Shown: positions 35,959 to 45,363, counted from the stretch's first letter. The stretch is 64,000 nt of DNA from Maledivibacter halophilus (GCF_900167445.1 NZ_FUZT01000008.1:186001-250000); one strand, 5' to 3'. The notes: generated by a model from the sequence alone, not told the origin. Numbers and translations are program-made.

Positions 35959-36507
35959 TTAGAATTTTGGTGTATATCCTGCCTTTACACCTATGTTAAT
36001 TTTCATTGGTGGCAGCATATCCCATCCAAAGTCTAATGGTACTTCTAGTAGTATTTTGCCTGTAGCTGAAAACCTCCTTTCTCCATCTGGATTATTAGGT
36101 GCTAAGGGACTATTTATTATTTCTAAATCTAAATTTGATAGTTTAAATTCAATATCATCACCTGATATTTTCATATGGTATACTCCATTATTCTTTAGTC
36201 CTAAAGTACTGTCTAGGTGATAATAGACGCTTCCTATGTCAATGCAGCTTTTCCATTTGTCATTTGGAGATAATTCATATCCACCGCTATAGCCTTCACG
36301 AATTCCACTATATAGGTCATCATAATTTTGTGTAGCTACCGATATGATTGAGGTTTGTAATGCATCCCTTACCCCCTTTGCTATCATTTGAAGCCTCAAA
36401 TATTCTGATATAACTGTAAATAATAGAATTAATACTAAGACTATGATACAGGCATAAATTGCGCCATTTCCTTTTTTATTTTTCAATATCATTTTTAGCT
36501 TTGTCAC
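35959..36507 (-). CDS. TadE-like minor pilin
   Basis: This 182-residue protein has a short basic leader, then KKGNGAIYACIIVLVLILLF: a Gly-containing cleavage-type motif followed by a hydrophobic N-terminal helix, as in TadE/TadF pseudopilins. The rest is beta-rich and extracellular. The GTG start at 36507 follows GGAGGT and overlaps the end of 36504-36908 by four bases, so the two are coupled. Probably processed by the prepilin peptidase at 48497. Confidence 0.65.
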   Translation of the reverse strand: MTKLKMILKNKKGNGAIYACIIVLVLILLFTVISEYLRLQMIAKGVRDALQTSIISVATQNYDDLYSGIREGYSGGYELSPNDKWKSCIDIGSVYYHLDSTLGLKNNGVYHMKISGDDIEFKLSNLDLEIINSPLAPNNPDGERRFSATGKILLEVPLDFGWDMLPPMKINIGVKAGYTPKF

Positions 36508-36908
36508 TTCCAGTATACCTCCGATCTACCTTTAGCCTTGGAGGTCAGCTCTATGGGAAATGAGCCAAAGCTGAAAAAGCCTATATCTACTGTTTGCTTT
36601 AGTGTTACGTTTATTTCTCCATTAAGCTGTATTTTATTTCCTGAGACATAGCTTGTAGACCAAGAAATAGTAGGAGCTAGTCCTGTATTATCTTTCATGT
36701 CCTTTATTTTATTTTTTACATCACTTCCTATTCGTCCTGATATTTCAGCTTCTCTCATTATTTCATCGGCGAAGGTATTTAACTGATTTTTAGCTGTAAA
36801 TACAGGAAGTACTTGTACTGCTAAGGCTATAACTAGTATTGCTGCAAGTATAACTATAACCACATCTATATATCCTTCACCGCTTTTAGATTTTAATAGC
36901 TTTATCAA
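36504..36908 (-). CDS. Pilin-like protein (DUF4320-like)
   Basis: The 134 residues begin with a basic leader and KSGEGYIDVVIVILAAIL: Gly, then an acidic residue at +5 and a hydrophobic helix, the class of signal cleaved by prepilin peptidases. The mature part is small and beta-rich. Start is a TTG at 36908 after GGGGTGG. It follows the TadC gene by 23 bases and precedes the TadE-like gene. Confidence 0.65.
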   Translation of the reverse strand: MIKLLKSKSGEGYIDVVIVILAAILVIALAVQVLPVFTAKNQLNTFADEIMREAEISGRIGSDVKNKIKDMKDNTGLAPTISWSTSYVSGNKIQLNGEINVTLKQTVDIGFFSFGSFPIELTSKAKGRSEVYWK

Positions 36909-36931
36909 TTTACCACCCCTTCATTTTTTAT

Positions 36932-37804
36932 TTAAAACATTGTTCCTAATGAATTCATTATCTCTACTGCCATTACTGCTAAGTACATAAGTATAAAGCA
37001 GCCTAGCATCATAAAGGAATATTTTCTAAGCTTACCAGGTCTTTTCATTGCTATTGTTTTAAGTCTTTGAAGCTCTAAAGCCTTTAAATCATGGGCTAGC
37101 ATCTGAAAATATACTACTCCATTGTCTCCCCTTAATACACCTATAAGTCCTCTTACTATTTCAGAAAGGGTTGAGCTTCCAATCCTAGCTTCAAGCCTTG
37201 TTAGGGCTGATTCATAGCTTCCTGATTTCATATCTGCTATGGTTATTTCAATTTCCCTTTTCAAGCTATCCCCTGCATTTTTCTTATAGGATTCGAGTAT
37301 TGATAGTACATCTCTACTAGCCTTTAACTCCTGTGTTAATACTCCTGCAAAGCGTGGTAATTCATATTCTATATCCTGTCTTTTTTCCTTTAAGGCTTGG
37401 TCTGCACTGTTTATTTCTCTAAAATAGATTGCTATTGCTGTAAATAGTATTACTGGTACTAAAATAGGAAAAATAAATAAAGCAGGTATTATACTTAGTA
37501 GTATAAAGCCTGCTTTTACATATGCCTTTGCTATAAAGGTTTCTGGTGTTAGGTTTATTTCTGCTGACTTCAGTATTGATATCAGCTTTCTTTTTTTGTA
37601 AGGGCTTATCTTTATTATCTTAGTTAGTTTTTCTGCTATCTCTAGAATGAATAGTTCTAAGCTTTTAGATTTTTTTCTATCTCTTTTGTTTACTGTTAAT
37701 ATGGCTTTTGATGTTTTATTCTTGGGTAGCTTCAGTTTATCTCCTAATATAAGAAACATTCCCAATGAAAATAAACATGTAAAAGCAAGTAGTATTGCTG
37801 TCAT
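36932..37804 (-). CDS. tadC: TadC-like type II secretion F-domain membrane protein
   Basis: This 290-residue protein has transmembrane segments near 1-18, 90-130 and 260-285 and a cytoplasmic T2SSF domain (PRFAGVLTQELKASRDVLSI, RGLIGVLRGDNGVV). TadC and TadB form the inner-membrane platform that TadA acts on. The ATG at 37804 (MTAILLAF) lies after GGTGGGTGAG. A hairpin with T-run (37830-37858) lies just upstream, and an unrelated membrane gene (37873-38613) separates it from tadB. Confidence 0.75.
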   Translation of the reverse strand: MTAILLAFTCLFSLGMFLILGDKLKLPKNKTSKAILTVNKRDRKKSKSLELFILEIAEKLTKIIKISPYKKRKLISILKSAEINLTPETFIAKAYVKAGFILLSIIPALFIFPILVPVILFTAIAIYFREINSADQALKEKRQDIEYELPRFAGVLTQELKASRDVLSILESYKKNAGDSLKREIEITIADMKSGSYESALTRLEARIGSSTLSEIVRGLIGVLRGDNGVVYFQMLAHDLKALELQRLKTIAMKRPGKLRKYSFMMLGCFILMYLAVMAVEIMNSLGTMF

Positions 37805-37829
37805 TTTCTCACCCACCATTTTTTATAAT

Positions 37830-37858
37830 AAAAAAACACACAATTTTAATCTTGTGCG
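37830..37858 (-). terminator. Intrinsic terminator or attenuator before tadC
   Basis: CGCACAA pairs with TTGTGTG (one G-U pair) and is followed on the minus strand by TTTTTTT. It lies between the stop of 37873-38613 and the tadC ribosome binding site. Confidence 0.75.
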
Positions 37859-37872
37859 TTAGTTTGAGGTAT

Positions 37873-38613
37873 TTATTTTTTTAATAATGATCCTAAAAAT
37901 TGCCCATAAGAGAATAGTACAGCTTCATTGTCATTGTATAATACAATATTATCTATTCTTCCACTTGAACCAGTATCAGATTCGAATGTTATTTCATTAG
38001 TATCATTCTTAAAATTAACTTTAATTCTACTCACTGATTTAGGTTCTAAAGCAATTAATAACGGAGTATTATCATTACCATAAGCTATAGCCCCATATTC
38101 GTTATGAGTTTGAAATATTTTTTGATTAATATTAGGCTCTTTAATTCCTAAATAAAACTCTCTTCTTTCATTACTGTGGTTTTTTAATTTGATTTCTGCT
38201 CCAAATTCAGTTATTTCTTCATCATTAGCATTAAAATAATGCTCACTTTCATTCCATATGACCTCTATTGATAATAATCCGTCTGCTTCTCGTTTAATCC
38301 ATTCAGCATATTCATTAAGCCCAGCTGTAAATACAAAAAGTATTATACAGATTATAATAAATATTTTCATTTTACTAAGCTTTAATTCCAAATGGCAATA
38401 TTTATTTACACCAATTAATCCAATTATTAAAGGGATTAAAAAATAAAAAATTGTTAAATGTGTTCCTAAATTACCATTACCAGACCAAGCCTTTAATCCC
38501 ATTCCTTGTATTATATAATCCCCTAATGCTCCAAAATATTTAGTGTCAACCATCATAAAAAATGATATAGCTGTTAGCATAATTGAGCCAATTGCAAGTA
38601 TTTTATTTTTCAA
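37873..38613 (-). CDS. Membrane protein of unknown function inserted between tadB and tadC
   Basis: This 247-residue protein has three hydrophobic segments (about 4-22, 55-72, 80-98) and a C-terminal beta-rich domain likely outside the cell (LKNHSNERREFYLGI, GAIAYGNDNTPLLI). TTG at 38613 is chosen because GGGAGG lies 7 bases before it. It resembles no Tad component. A terminator follows it. It may be cargo placed within the pilus operon or a regulator of pilus assembly; there is no direct evidence for either. Confidence 0.5.
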   Translation of the reverse strand: MKNKILAIGSIMLTAISFFMMVDTKYFGALGDYIIQGMGLKAWSGNGNLGTHLTIFYFLIPLIIGLIGVNKYCHLELKLSKMKIFIIICIILFVFTAGLNEYAEWIKREADGLLSIEVIWNESEHYFNANDEEITEFGAEIKLKNHSNERREFYLGIKEPNINQKIFQTHNEYGAIAYGNDNTPLLIALEPKSVSRIKVNFKNDTNEITFESDTGSSGRIDNIVLYNDNEAVLFSYGQFLGSLLKK

Positions 38614-38660
38614 AGAGTAAACCTCCCATTTAATTACTACCATAGTTTATATTACCATAC

Positions 38661-39590
38661 CTATCTTCTATACTCAACAGGTTTAGACAGCCTGATCACA
38701 GCCCCAAGAGAAATAAATATCACTAGCATACATATTGCTAAAACTGCTTTACCAGCTGGTGTAAAGACTAATGTCTTATACCAGCCTCTATTAAGAAAAT
38801 ACATTAGTGGTATATTTCCTATGAGTAACAATAGAAGGGTTACAAATTCCTTTATTGGCTCATACATTAGATATTCCAGCTCTGCTCCTACTACTCTCAT
38901 GTCCGATAGCTTTGATACAGTTGGTGATAATGTATGCTTTAGGTTTTTATCTTCTCTACATGCAATAAGTCCATCTACCCATTCTCTAAATACCTCATTA
39001 TCTATCTTAGATTTCAACCCCTCAAGGGCTAAATTCACATTGGAGTTTATTAGCTTTGTTTGGGATAAAAAGCTTTTAAATACATCTCTAACCGGTGGAT
39101 TTATATAGTCTATATTTTCTTCTACTGCTGTTAGGATGCTTTCACTTCTTAGATAGGAGTTTGTTATTACTGAAAGAGCTGTTTCTAGCTCACTGTTTAG
39201 CTGTTTTTTATAGAATACTGCTGTAAATTTTATATACCAAAATGGCATTAATGCAAGTCCTGCTGCTAATACTGGTATCATTAATAGATTTGCCATGGAT
39301 ATTGACAATAAAGCTCCTAGTATTAATAGGGTAAAGGATAGAATGCATATAGCTGTAAATTTATCCTTTTTCCCTGTCATTTCAAGTATATCTTTGGTTT
39401 CAGTAATTAATTTTTTAAATCCTCTTTGCTTCTTCTTATGCTGGACTTTATTTACCTTTTGTTTTATGATCACCTTTTTATTTCTAAATGGTTTTGATAT
39501 ACTTTCTAATAATTCTAATGGTGATAAATCAAGTAGTATAAAGCTGCCCGATATAAAGCCTAAAAGAGCTATTATAATTAGCGTTGTCAC
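38661..39590 (-). CDS. tadB: TadB-like type II secretion F-domain membrane protein
   Basis: This 309-residue protein has an N-terminal membrane segment, a pair near 80-120 and a C-terminal pair (245-300). Its middle is a T2SSF-type domain (LNSELETALSVITNSYLRSE, GLKSKIDNEVFREWVDGLIA). Starts with GTG at 39590, overlapping the tadA stop by four bases. It forms the membrane platform with TadC under the ATPase TadA. Confidence 0.75.
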   Translation of the reverse strand: MTTLIIIALLGFISGSFILLDLSPLELLESISKPFRNKKVIIKQKVNKVQHKKKQRGFKKLITETKDILEMTGKKDKFTAICILSFTLLILGALLSISMANLLMIPVLAAGLALMPFWYIKFTAVFYKKQLNSELETALSVITNSYLRSESILTAVEENIDYINPPVRDVFKSFLSQTKLINSNVNLALEGLKSKIDNEVFREWVDGLIACREDKNLKHTLSPTVSKLSDMRVVGAELEYLMYEPIKEFVTLLLLLIGNIPLMYFLNRGWYKTLVFTPAGKAVLAICMLVIFISLGAVIRLSKPVEYRR

Positions 39591-40936
39591 TCATTATCAC
39601 CTTCCTTCAAAAATCTTTTTAAGGCATCTTGGGGCAAACCATTTTCCAATAGTCTTTTTTGAAGGCTTTCTGATATATTATTGACCTTTTCAAATTCACC
39701 AGCTATTACAAATTTACCATCAACTATTTTATTTTCTTTGACTTTGTAACGGTATAGGGTACGGACTTCCCTTTTACCCTTTGGATGAATCACACACTCT
39801 GTTATTTCCATTATTTTTCTTGTATTGTCCTCTAATTTTTTTGCAAATACAACAATGGGAAAGGCTTCTGTTACTAGCTGATAAAGTGTATTATCATTTA
39901 TATCATAACGCATTTTGCACAGGGTAACCATTCTTCCATAAGTTGCTTCGCAGGAGTTTGCATGAGTTGTTGTAGTAAGGGCATGTCCAGTTCTTGCAGC
40001 TTCTTGAGCTGCAAAGGCCTCTGCTGATTTCATTTCTGCTACGCTTATAACATCTGGATTAGCTGTTAGTGCAAACTCTAATAGCTTTTCTTGGTCTATG
40101 TTCTGTTTTTCATCCTCTGAATATCTTGTTACTGTATGGATGACGTTATTAATTACATTACCTTCTTCATCCTCCTTCACCAAATCAAATTCACGGGTGC
40201 CATTTTCTATTGTTATTATCCTTTTATCCTTGGGAACTGTTGATAGTATCCAGCTCATTAGTGTTGTTTTACCACTACTTGTTGCTCCAGTGATACAGTT
40301 ACTTACACCATATCTTAAGCATATACTTAGAAAATCTAGCATTTCCTCTGTGGCTGTTTTGTTTTTTATGAAGTCTTCCTTTTTTAATTCTCTGGGATTT
40401 ACTATACGAATGGATACCGCTATGCCCTTATCTGGATCTATTACTCCATTTCCAAAGACTGTTATTCTTATTTTGTTGGATAAATGACCTCGCACTACGG
40501 GTTGAGAATTATCCAGAATCATTCCTGATTGATGCAGCAGTCTTCTTATGACATCTATGGCATGACCTGGAGAATTGAATTTTTCTTTTGTGGGAATTAT
40601 TCTCCCATCTGAATAGGTTATTTTAATATCCTTGTAGGAATTAATATTTATTTCTTCTATGTCATTGGCAAAAAGGTATTTTGTTAGAAATGAGAATTCT
40701 GCCATTTCGCAGTAAAGCTTGTTAACTAGTTCTTGCTCTGTCATTCCTTCTATACTATATCCATAATCTCTAATGAACTTGGCTATATATGCCTTGATCT
40801 GTTTTTTCTGCTCATTTGGATTGTCTGAAATTAGTACTGCATATTTATTGGAGATATATTCTTGTACTGACCTTAATATTTCTGTGAAGCTGCTTAAGGT
40901 ATCCTTGCTTTGGAAAAACATAGCTTTTCTACTCAT
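39587..40936 (-). CDS. tadA: TadA/CpaF-family pilus assembly ATPase
   Basis: The 449 residues have the secretion-ATPase fold: Walker A (CITGATSSGKTTLMSWIL, about 225), Asp box, Walker B region (NPDVISVAEMKSAEAF) and His box (GHALTTTTHANS). The Glu of Walker B is shifted as in CpaF. It powers Tad pilus assembly at the inner membrane. Start ATG 40936 follows GGAGGG and overlaps the CpaE-like stop. All neighbours belong to the same pilus system. Confidence 0.88.
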   Translation of the reverse strand: MSRKAMFFQSKDTLSSFTEILRSVQEYISNKYAVLISDNPNEQKKQIKAYIAKFIRDYGYSIEGMTEQELVNKLYCEMAEFSFLTKYLFANDIEEININSYKDIKITYSDGRIIPTKEKFNSPGHAIDVIRRLLHQSGMILDNSQPVVRGHLSNKIRITVFGNGVIDPDKGIAVSIRIVNPRELKKEDFIKNKTATEEMLDFLSICLRYGVSNCITGATSSGKTTLMSWILSTVPKDKRIITIENGTREFDLVKEDEEGNVINNVIHTVTRYSEDEKQNIDQEKLLEFALTANPDVISVAEMKSAEAFAAQEAARTGHALTTTTHANSCEATYGRMVTLCKMRYDINDNTLYQLVTEAFPIVVFAKKLEDNTRKIMEITECVIHPKGKREVRTLYRYKVKENKIVDGKFVIAGEFEKVNNISESLQKRLLENGLPQDALKRFLKEGDNE

Positions 40937-41877
40937 TGAATCCCTCCATTTTCTTTCTTTAGTATTTTAAAAAGCTTATCCTTGAAAGATAATTTATTAG
41001 CTTTTCTATCCATCGATACTTTTTCTTTATCCATTGTTGATTTGAATTTATCTATGAATGAAATAATGCTATCTTTTATCGATTGTAATATCTCTGAAGA
41101 TTTCTTTTCATTATTTAGGCTTGTAGCTTCTGAATCTGTAGATATAATAGCTTCTACTATCTTGGAAATTGTATCGTTATACTGCTTGCTTTTTTTAGAT
41201 ACCAATGACTCTAATAGGATGCCTGATAGAAATTGTTCTTCTATTTCTTGTCTATGGGGAAGGTGATATTTTACTCCACGAAATCTCTGAATAACTGGTG
41301 ATTTGGCTTCATAATCTTTAATATTGGATAATATTTTGATATGGTCATTGGCTTTAAATCTTCTGTGGGAAATTAATGGTAGATGGGATTCATAGAAGGA
41401 TATGCTTTTTAGGTCACATGTAATATGTCTTAACACTACATCTGCCATTTCTAATGCTGTGGCTGAAAGTATGTTAGTTTCTATATTACTAGTACAATCT
41501 ACTATTATATAGTCTGCTAGGTGTCTTAATAGGATGAGAAAATCAACTGCTCTTTCCCTATCGTACTCGGCATAGGAGAATATATTGTCTCCCTGCTTAT
41601 ATCCTATAAAGGTGAGGTATTCATTTTTCTTTAGTGTTATGCACTGTGATAATATGGTTTCCTGGGTTATTTGGGGAGCTGATAATATATTTCCTAGTGT
41701 CTTATCTCCTATACCTTGATTAGGTAATACCGTCATTAATGCTGGAGAGCTTAAATCACACATCACAACAATGACATTCTTCTTTCTCTTCGACAGCTCT
41801 TTAGCTAGCTTCATTGTTGTTATGGTTTTGCCGCTATTAGCACTTCCCCATACTGCAATTATTTGATTATTGGTCAT
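40933..41877 (-). CDS. CpaE/MinD-like ATPase
   Basis: This 314-residue protein has an intact Walker A (AVWGSANSGKTITTMKLAKE), a switch-like VMCDLSSPAL and Walker B (YIIVDCTSN), then a charged C-terminal tail of about 80 residues. CpaE proteins place the Tad secretin/pilus complex at the pole or transfer site. Unlike the related protein at 611-1627, its P-loop Lys is present. Overlaps the CpaB-like stop by 11 bases. Confidence 0.75.
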   Translation of the reverse strand: MTNNQIIAVWGSANSGKTITTMKLAKELSKRKKNVIVVMCDLSSPALMTVLPNQGIGDKTLGNILSAPQITQETILSQCITLKKNEYLTFIGYKQGDNIFSYAEYDRERAVDFLILLRHLADYIIVDCTSNIETNILSATALEMADVVLRHITCDLKSISFYESHLPLISHRRFKANDHIKILSNIKDYEAKSPVIQRFRGVKYHLPHRQEIEEQFLSGILLESLVSKKSKQYNDTISKIVEAIISTDSEATSLNNEKKSSEILQSIKDSIISFIDKFKSTMDKEKVSMDRKANKLSFKDKLFKILKKENGGIQ

Positions 41878-42676
41878 TGGCTGTCACCCCCTGCTTTGCC
41901 TCTGTAAGTCCATCGTCATTAGAAGTAGTTACCTCTGGATTTGATATATTCCCTTCTAATTTTAAAATTAGTTCTTCCTGCTCTTTCAAAAACCTTTCTG
42001 CATTTTCTCTTTTTCCTCTGTAAACTAGGGCTGTGTGGATTTTGCTATTCTGTTCTAGTTCAGCTAATAGCTTTGATTGCCTTTCATTAACTATGAGGGT
42101 TATGGTTGAAGGCAGCTCCTGATCTTCTTCACTGCTTGAGCCTTCATAGATTCTGTCTGTACCTTTTTTAGTTGTAACTGCTAGCACCTCTACATATTGA
42201 AGCTCAGGAAATATTATTGTTTCTCTGAATTCTCCATAATCGGAAGCAATAATCGAGACAATATCACCCTTTTCTATTTTCCCAGATAGTCCTGCTGCAA
42301 AGCTTTTTATGGTTACTGATATAGCTCTTTTACTTCCGTCAAAGTTATATAGATACTCATTTTCTGTTAATGGATCATCAGATACTTTAGAGCTTAATAT
42401 ATAATCGCCTTTCATTAAATCTGCTGTTGCATATTTACCTACAATATTTGATTTATCCTTTAATACGTTATCTGGTAGGTTATAGCCTCCAATGGTTACA
42501 GTTTGTACTTTACTATTTGTTATGACTTCTCCTGCTTTTATGTTCTTAGATACTCTTATTATTTCTGTCTTTGCTCCTACTGCTTCATTGAAAAGGGGTG
42601 TTACTCCGAAGCATATGATTAGGGATAGTAGTATACATATAAGCCCTAATATTGTTTTATTTTTTAAGAAATTCAT
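41867..42676 (-). CDS. CpaB/RcpC-like SAF-domain protein
   Basis: This 269-residue exported protein has one N-terminal membrane segment (about 8-28) and a SAF domain (about 36-95: VSKNIKAGEVITNSKV, DLMKGDYIL), then a CpaB-like region (FAAGLSGKIEKGDIVSIIAS). CpaB links the platform to the outer parts of Tad pili. The ATG at 42676 follows AGGAGG. A terminator-type hairpin (42702-42730) stands before it, between this gene and cargo 2. Confidence 0.75.
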   Translation of the reverse strand: MNFLKNKTILGLICILLSLIICFGVTPLFNEAVGAKTEIIRVSKNIKAGEVITNSKVQTVTIGGYNLPDNVLKDKSNIVGKYATADLMKGDYILSSKVSDDPLTENEYLYNFDGSKRAISVTIKSFAAGLSGKIEKGDIVSIIASDYGEFRETIIFPELQYVEVLAVTTKKGTDRIYEGSSSEEDQELPSTITLIVNERQSKLLAELEQNSKIHTALVYRGKRENAERFLKEQEELILKLEGNISNPEVTTSNDDGLTEAKQGVTANDQ

Positions 42677-42701
42677 AGTCTAATTCCTCCTTTTATGTAT
42701 T

Positions 42702-42730
42702 AAAAAAGCTCTCAATCATTGATTGAAAGC
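42702..42730 (-). terminator. Intrinsic terminator or attenuator before cpaB
   Basis: GCTTTCAATC pairs with GATTGAGAGC (one G-U pair), followed on the minus strand by TTTTTT, and the AGGAGG of the CpaB-like gene comes about 13 bases later. The remaining gap 42731-42983 shows no gene. Confidence 0.8.
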
Positions 42731-42983
42731 TAATTTTTCATTTTAGATTCTACTGGATTAAATTGCATTGGTGTAAAGATGAAGCTTGCTAATATGTATC
42801 AGAATTAAGTTGGGAATAAAATTTATGGTCAAATATTTATAATTGCTTATAATAATCTAATTATGGAGGGAAAGTGTAAATCTTTTAATATTAGTTCTTT
42901 TTATTATTTTCAGTTATGTTTTATCTTGAATTTAAAAATGATTGGAACAAATAGAATCTATAACATGGCTAAAGTCTGTTTTA

Positions 42984-43104
42984 GTGTTGTAACATTTTCA
43001 TAGTACCTACGCAAGCATCCCATAGGACTTAGCGTCAATTTTGACCACGAAAACTCTACCCCGTATACAACAAAATTGTTGTTACAAGTTTGTGTTAGGA
43101 ACTG
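42984..43104 (-). other. Palindromic site after 43135-43851 (attC-like candidate 1)
   Basis: Just after the stop, the minus strand reads CAGTTCCTAACACAAACTTG and, about 100 bases on, AAATGTTACAACAC, with internal dyads between. The opening resembles that of the sites at 43886-44004 and 45012-45100, each also directly 3' of a single gene. This is the arrangement of integron cassettes, but the boxes are only partly canonical. Confidence 0.35.
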
Positions 43105-43134
43105 ATGTATTATCAGATGCTCTTAGCTATAATA

Positions 43135-43851
43135 TTACTTAAAAGCTGTACCGATTTTCTTTGGAAAACCAGCTTCAATATTTACAACTTCATTATCATC
43201 ATTACATCTAAAAATAAAACCTTGTATATACTCATTCATAAAGCAATCAAAAAAACTTAAATACAATATCTGCTCTCTACTTTTGTCAAAACTAACGTTA
43301 ATTAAATAAGTTTTATCAAGTTTCATATTTGCTTTAATGATATAATTAAATGCTTGTCCACCAAAATTAGTTCCATTATTATATGTTAGAGTTCTAGCAA
43401 AATTCTTTCCTATATTCTCAATTTGAATTAATACAGGTACTTTTTTATCACCCTTACCTAAATCGCATAATTTATCTATATTGTCTGTATTTTCAGTAAT
43501 ATTCAAATTAAGAAAAGGCTTATTTTCAATCATTTTATTCTCAACATCTGATTTACGATAGTAACTAATTGTAAGCATAATTCCTATAATAGACAAGAAC
43601 CCTGAAATTATACCACCTAAAGCTCCACCCCAAAATGATGCAATGGAACTAATACTAGTACCTACAGTAGCTTCAAAATGACATAAATTCATATATACAG
43701 AGCGCCAGTATGTTTCAACATGCATACAGAATAATACCACTATAATAAAGATTAAAGGTATAACGAAAAACCATATTTTACCAAGATTCATTTTGTTATT
43801 ACAATCTTTGTATTCTAAACCTAGTCTTGTCATCTTTATTTTATTACACAT
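43135..43851 (-). CDS. Two-pass membrane protein of unknown function (cassette-like gene)
   Basis: This 238-residue protein has transmembrane segments near 25-45 and 75-95 (GALGGIISGFLSIIGIMLTI) and a C-terminal cytoplasmic beta-rich domain of about 140 residues. The layout recalls membrane effectors in defence loci, but no motif is diagnostic. ATG 43851 follows GAGGG. The gene begins only about 35 bases after site 2 and ends just before site 1, which is why it looks like a gene cassette. Confidence 0.6.
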   Translation of the reverse strand: MCNKIKMTRLGLEYKDCNNKMNLGKIWFFVIPLIFIIVVLFCMHVETYWRSVYMNLCHFEATVGTSISSIASFWGGALGGIISGFLSIIGIMLTISYYRKSDVENKMIENKPFLNLNITENTDNIDKLCDLGKGDKKVPVLIQIENIGKNFARTLTYNNGTNFGGQAFNYIIKANMKLDKTYLINVSFDKSREQILYLSFFDCFMNEYIQGFIFRCNDDNEVVNIEAGFPKKIGTAFK

Positions 43852-43885
43852 TATATATCCCTCATTCTACTAATTTAAAATTTCT

Positions 43886-44004
43886 GATAACGTTGCCACA
43901 AGTCCTGAGGCAAGTTGTGCCTCAGCGTTCGCACCATTTTTGCTCACCAACACAAAATCCCTTGTCCAGCAAAATCCATGTCAAAAATTTGCGTTGAAGA
44001 ACTG
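43886..44004 (-). other. Palindromic site after 44044-44775 (attC-like candidate 2)
   Basis: The minus strand opens CAGTTCTTCAACGCAAATTTT and closes GGCAACGTTATC. CGCAAATTTTTG pairs imperfectly with CAAAAATGGTGCG, and a separate perfect hairpin CTGAGGCA/TTGCCTCAG type (43905-43925) follows. Length of about 119 bases, imperfect dyads and AACG/CGTTA ends are as in large attC sites. The region is more GC-rich than its surroundings. Confidence 0.4.
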
Positions 44005-44043
44005 TGGTATTATTTTATGTTTAAATTTACCACTAAATAAATT

Positions 44044-44775
44044 CTAAGGTTTAAATATTACTGACAGAAGATATAGTTCTACATAATCATTTTCAATTTT
44101 TTTATTATTGTAAGATAATACTCTACCACTTTTTGATTTAGCAAAAGTTCTCGTTGAATTAAACTCTATAGATGAATAATTAAATTCAGTCTTGATGGCA
44201 ATATAATCATTCAAATAATCTATATCTATAGTTCTATCAACCACTTGAACAGGAACATTATAGGTTTTACCATATCTGCCACATAGCCAAATAATATATT
44301 CTGAGTATGAAGACTCTGGAGCTTCTTTAATCTGTTCTAAAGTTAATCCATATTGCATCAATTTAGGAACATAATTTTGAATCATTGTTGTGGACCAATA
44401 AGTTCCTATATTCCAACATATAACAATATCAAATGGTATAGCTTCAATAATAAAATTTGAATTATTGTCACAAACATCCATTAAAATAAATATAACATCA
44501 CATTTGCCAATATCATCTCCTAAATCCCCAATCTTATATCCATTACTTAATATTAAATTTTTAGCTTTTCCCATACAGTATTCATTCTTTTCTATAGCAA
44601 TAACTTTATGACCATTTTTAATTAATGCTAAAGTGCTATAACCAGTTCCACAGCCTATTTCCAATACAGTATTATATGATTTAATTAAACCACACATCCA
44701 ATTATAGTCATTGTTATTATAAAAAAATGCTGAACTCTTATCCCACTGCTCTGAGTACTCTTTTTTCTTATCCAT
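44044..44775 (-). CDS. Class I SAM-dependent methyltransferase (cassette-like gene)
   Basis: This 243-residue protein has motif I VLEIGCGTGYSTLAL and an acidic post-I residue (VIAIEKNEY), followed by a CDVIFILMD strand. The substrate is unknown; no DNA-methylase NPPY/DPPY motif is present. ATG 44775 follows GAGGGG. It is flanked by palindromic sites 2 and 3, and its 240-base leader has no other gene. Confidence 0.65.
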   Translation of the reverse strand: MDKKKEYSEQWDKSSAFFYNNNDYNWMCGLIKSYNTVLEIGCGTGYSTLALIKNGHKVIAIEKNEYCMGKAKNLILSNGYKIGDLGDDIGKCDVIFILMDVCDNNSNFIIEAIPFDIVICWNIGTYWSTTMIQNYVPKLMQYGLTLEQIKEAPESSYSEYIIWLCGRYGKTYNVPVQVVDRTIDIDYLNDYIAIKTEFNYSSIEFNSTRTFAKSKSGRVLSYNNKKIENDYVELYLLSVIFKP

Positions 44776-45011
44776 ATTTAGCCCCTCTTATATATTTCTT
44801 TAGTAAATATCTGATTTTCAAACTTACCATTTCAACCATATTGAGAAACCAATCCATAAAAAAGTAATACATGTTAAAGATGTATCCATATTATACCATG
44901 TAGATGTACTTCTAAGATTTATTTTTATTAATCTACCTATACAAACTAAAGTTTTAATATAATATACTTTGAGAATTCTTATAGCTTCAATTTGAAATTA
45001 TATGGATAATG

Positions 45012-45100
45012 TTCAGTTCAACGTTTAAACAGTTCCCAACACAATTTTGAATCTTCTTTTTTTGATAAATAATCGTATCAGAAACTACTGTGTTAGGCAA
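45012..45100 (-). other. Palindromic site after 45106-45363 (attC-like candidate 3)
   Basis: The minus strand begins GCCTAACACAG, a canonical RYYYAAC box 8 bases after the stop, and ends AAACGTTGAAC, a canonical GTTRRRY box, 89 bases in all. This is the best match of the three to an integron attC site. Internal pairing is weak. Confidence 0.4.
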
Positions 45101-45105
45101 TATAA

Positions 45106-45363
45106 TTAATCATCCCCTAAAGCTTTATCAGTTAATTTAGATGCAGTAAAAGCTAAATTTTTCTCCCATAGTTTGTGCCATTCTTCTATTTCAATATCAC
45201 TTTCTATATATTCATCAGAATTATCTGCCCATACTCTTTTTAATGAATTTAAATTTGTACTGCATGCAGCATAGAAACCATAATTATTAATACTATTTAA
45301 TTTACTCTTTATAAATTTCTTTCTATTTTTAGAAACTTCAAATTTCAATTTATTGCCAAGCAC
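45106..45363 (-). CDS. Small hypothetical protein (cassette-like gene, 85 aa)
   Basis: This 85-residue basic helical protein has the pieces RKKFIKSKLNSI and IEIEEWHKLWEKN. The start is a GTG with a weak TAGGAATA before it, so the true start or completeness is uncertain. It is followed within 8 bases by site 3. No family recognised. Confidence 0.45.
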   Translation of the reverse strand: MLGNKLKFEVSKNRKKFIKSKLNSINNYGFYAACSTNLNSLKRVWADNSDEYIESDIEIEEWHKLWEKNLAFTASKLTDKALGDD

